Origin: Acidobacteriota bacterium | GTDB lineage: Bacteria; Acidobacteriota; Vicinamibacteria; Vicinamibacterales; UBA2999 | Length of the DNA: 6,590 nucleotides | Assembly (NCBI GenBank): GCA_013140955.1 | Contig: JABFRY010000522.1 | Span: forward strand, 1-6,590 | Reading direction: 5' to 3' | Part shown: positions 6,489-6,590 of the stretch, in pieces | How positions within the stretch are numbered: the first letter of the stretch is position 1 | Layout: each line of letters begins with the position of its first letter | Translations under genes and position numbers: made by a program | Notes under the pieces: generated by a model | Databases searched by the model: none | Told to the model about the DNA's origin: nothing | What the model saw: only the letters and a program-made list of their open reading frames with translations

Positions 6489-6514
6489 CGCCCGTCACGC
6501 GAGCCGCCCGTCAC
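6489..6514. repeat. 10-base direct repeat, two copies
   Basis: CGCCCGTCAC occurs at 6489-6498 and again at 6505-6514, a 16-base period, in the non-coding tail. Two copies with this spacing could be a tandem protein-binding site, or simple sequence duplication. Confidence 0.4.
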
Positions 6515-6547
6515 AGCGGGTGCGCAGCCGCGGGGACGGTGAGGGGC

Positions 6548-6590
6548 CGGGCCAGCCAGGCCCGCGATGCCAGGCCCGGGCCTTCAGGCC
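6548..6590. repeat. Overlapping short repeats and hairpins at the window edge
   Basis: CGGGCC (6548-6553) pairs with GGCCCG (6559-6564) around AGCCA. GCCAGGCCCG occurs at 6555-6564 and again at 6569-6578. GGCCCGGGCC (6573-6582) is a perfect palindrome, and GGCC-TTCA-GGCC (6579-6590) starts a hairpin cut off by the window end. The last element looks like the left part of a GGCCCGGGCC-TTCA-GGCC... terminator, possibly serving a gene beyond the window. I see no gene in 6469-6590. Confidence 0.35.

Noticed and set aside
5080..6498. A 472-codon minus-strand frame opposite the cytochrome-like gene
   Set aside because: Composition is His/Arg/Gly/Val-rich with no motif, and it mirrors the codons of a clear coding gene. 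It is a shadow frame.

Overview
This is a GC-rich chromosomal window. Codon third positions are almost all G or C in every gene, and there are no mobile elements, RNA genes or CRISPR arrays. It holds five complete genes. Taken together, the gene set and base composition (arginase, M3 oligoendopeptidase F, a metallopeptidase/ATP-grasp pair, and a secreted CxxCH protein of a type I associate with Acidobacteriota and Planctomycetota) suggest a soil or sediment bacterium, most likely Acidobacteriota and perhaps the Vicinamibacteria lineage. This placement is inference from general familiarity; the window contains no marker gene.

Layout: (1) Bases 1-35 probably contain the last codons of an upstream gene. 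(2) 36-944, plus strand: arginase (rocF) with the full set of Mn ligands. (3) 955-2781, minus strand: oligoendopeptidase F (pepF), convergent with arginase across only 10 bases. (4) 2782-2882: a divergent intergenic region with a 6-bp dyad and a TATGAT box placed so close to the next ATG that the transcript may be leaderless. (5) 2883-3908 and 3905-4924, plus strand: a cytoplasmic zinc metallopeptidase (HEAGH plus EDFAETFAVWL) and a D-Ala-D-Ala-ligase-like ATP-grasp enzyme. They share a 4-base GTGA stop/start overlap and clearly form one operon. (6) 4925-5106: an intergenic region with two hairpins. (7) 5107-6468, plus strand: a secreted single-CxxCH cytochrome-c-like protein of unknown role. 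(8) 6469-6590: a repeat- and hairpin-rich tail with no gene, cut off by the window edge.

Functional links: arginase (arginine to ornithine plus urea) and PepF (peptide to smaller peptides) are both housekeeping nitrogen or amino-acid salvage enzymes, but they lie on opposite strands and need not be co-regulated. The most interesting unit is the metallopeptidase plus ATP-grasp pair. One enzyme is predicted to cleave a peptide or amide bond and the other to form one, with tight translational coupling. The ligase keeps the ATP/Mg residues of Ddl but lacks the N-terminal D-Ala-binding signature, so its substrate is probably not D-alanine. The substrate and product cannot be read from the sequence. 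The downstream cytochrome-like gene has its own strong ribosome binding site and a hairpin-rich leader, and is probably a separate transcription unit.
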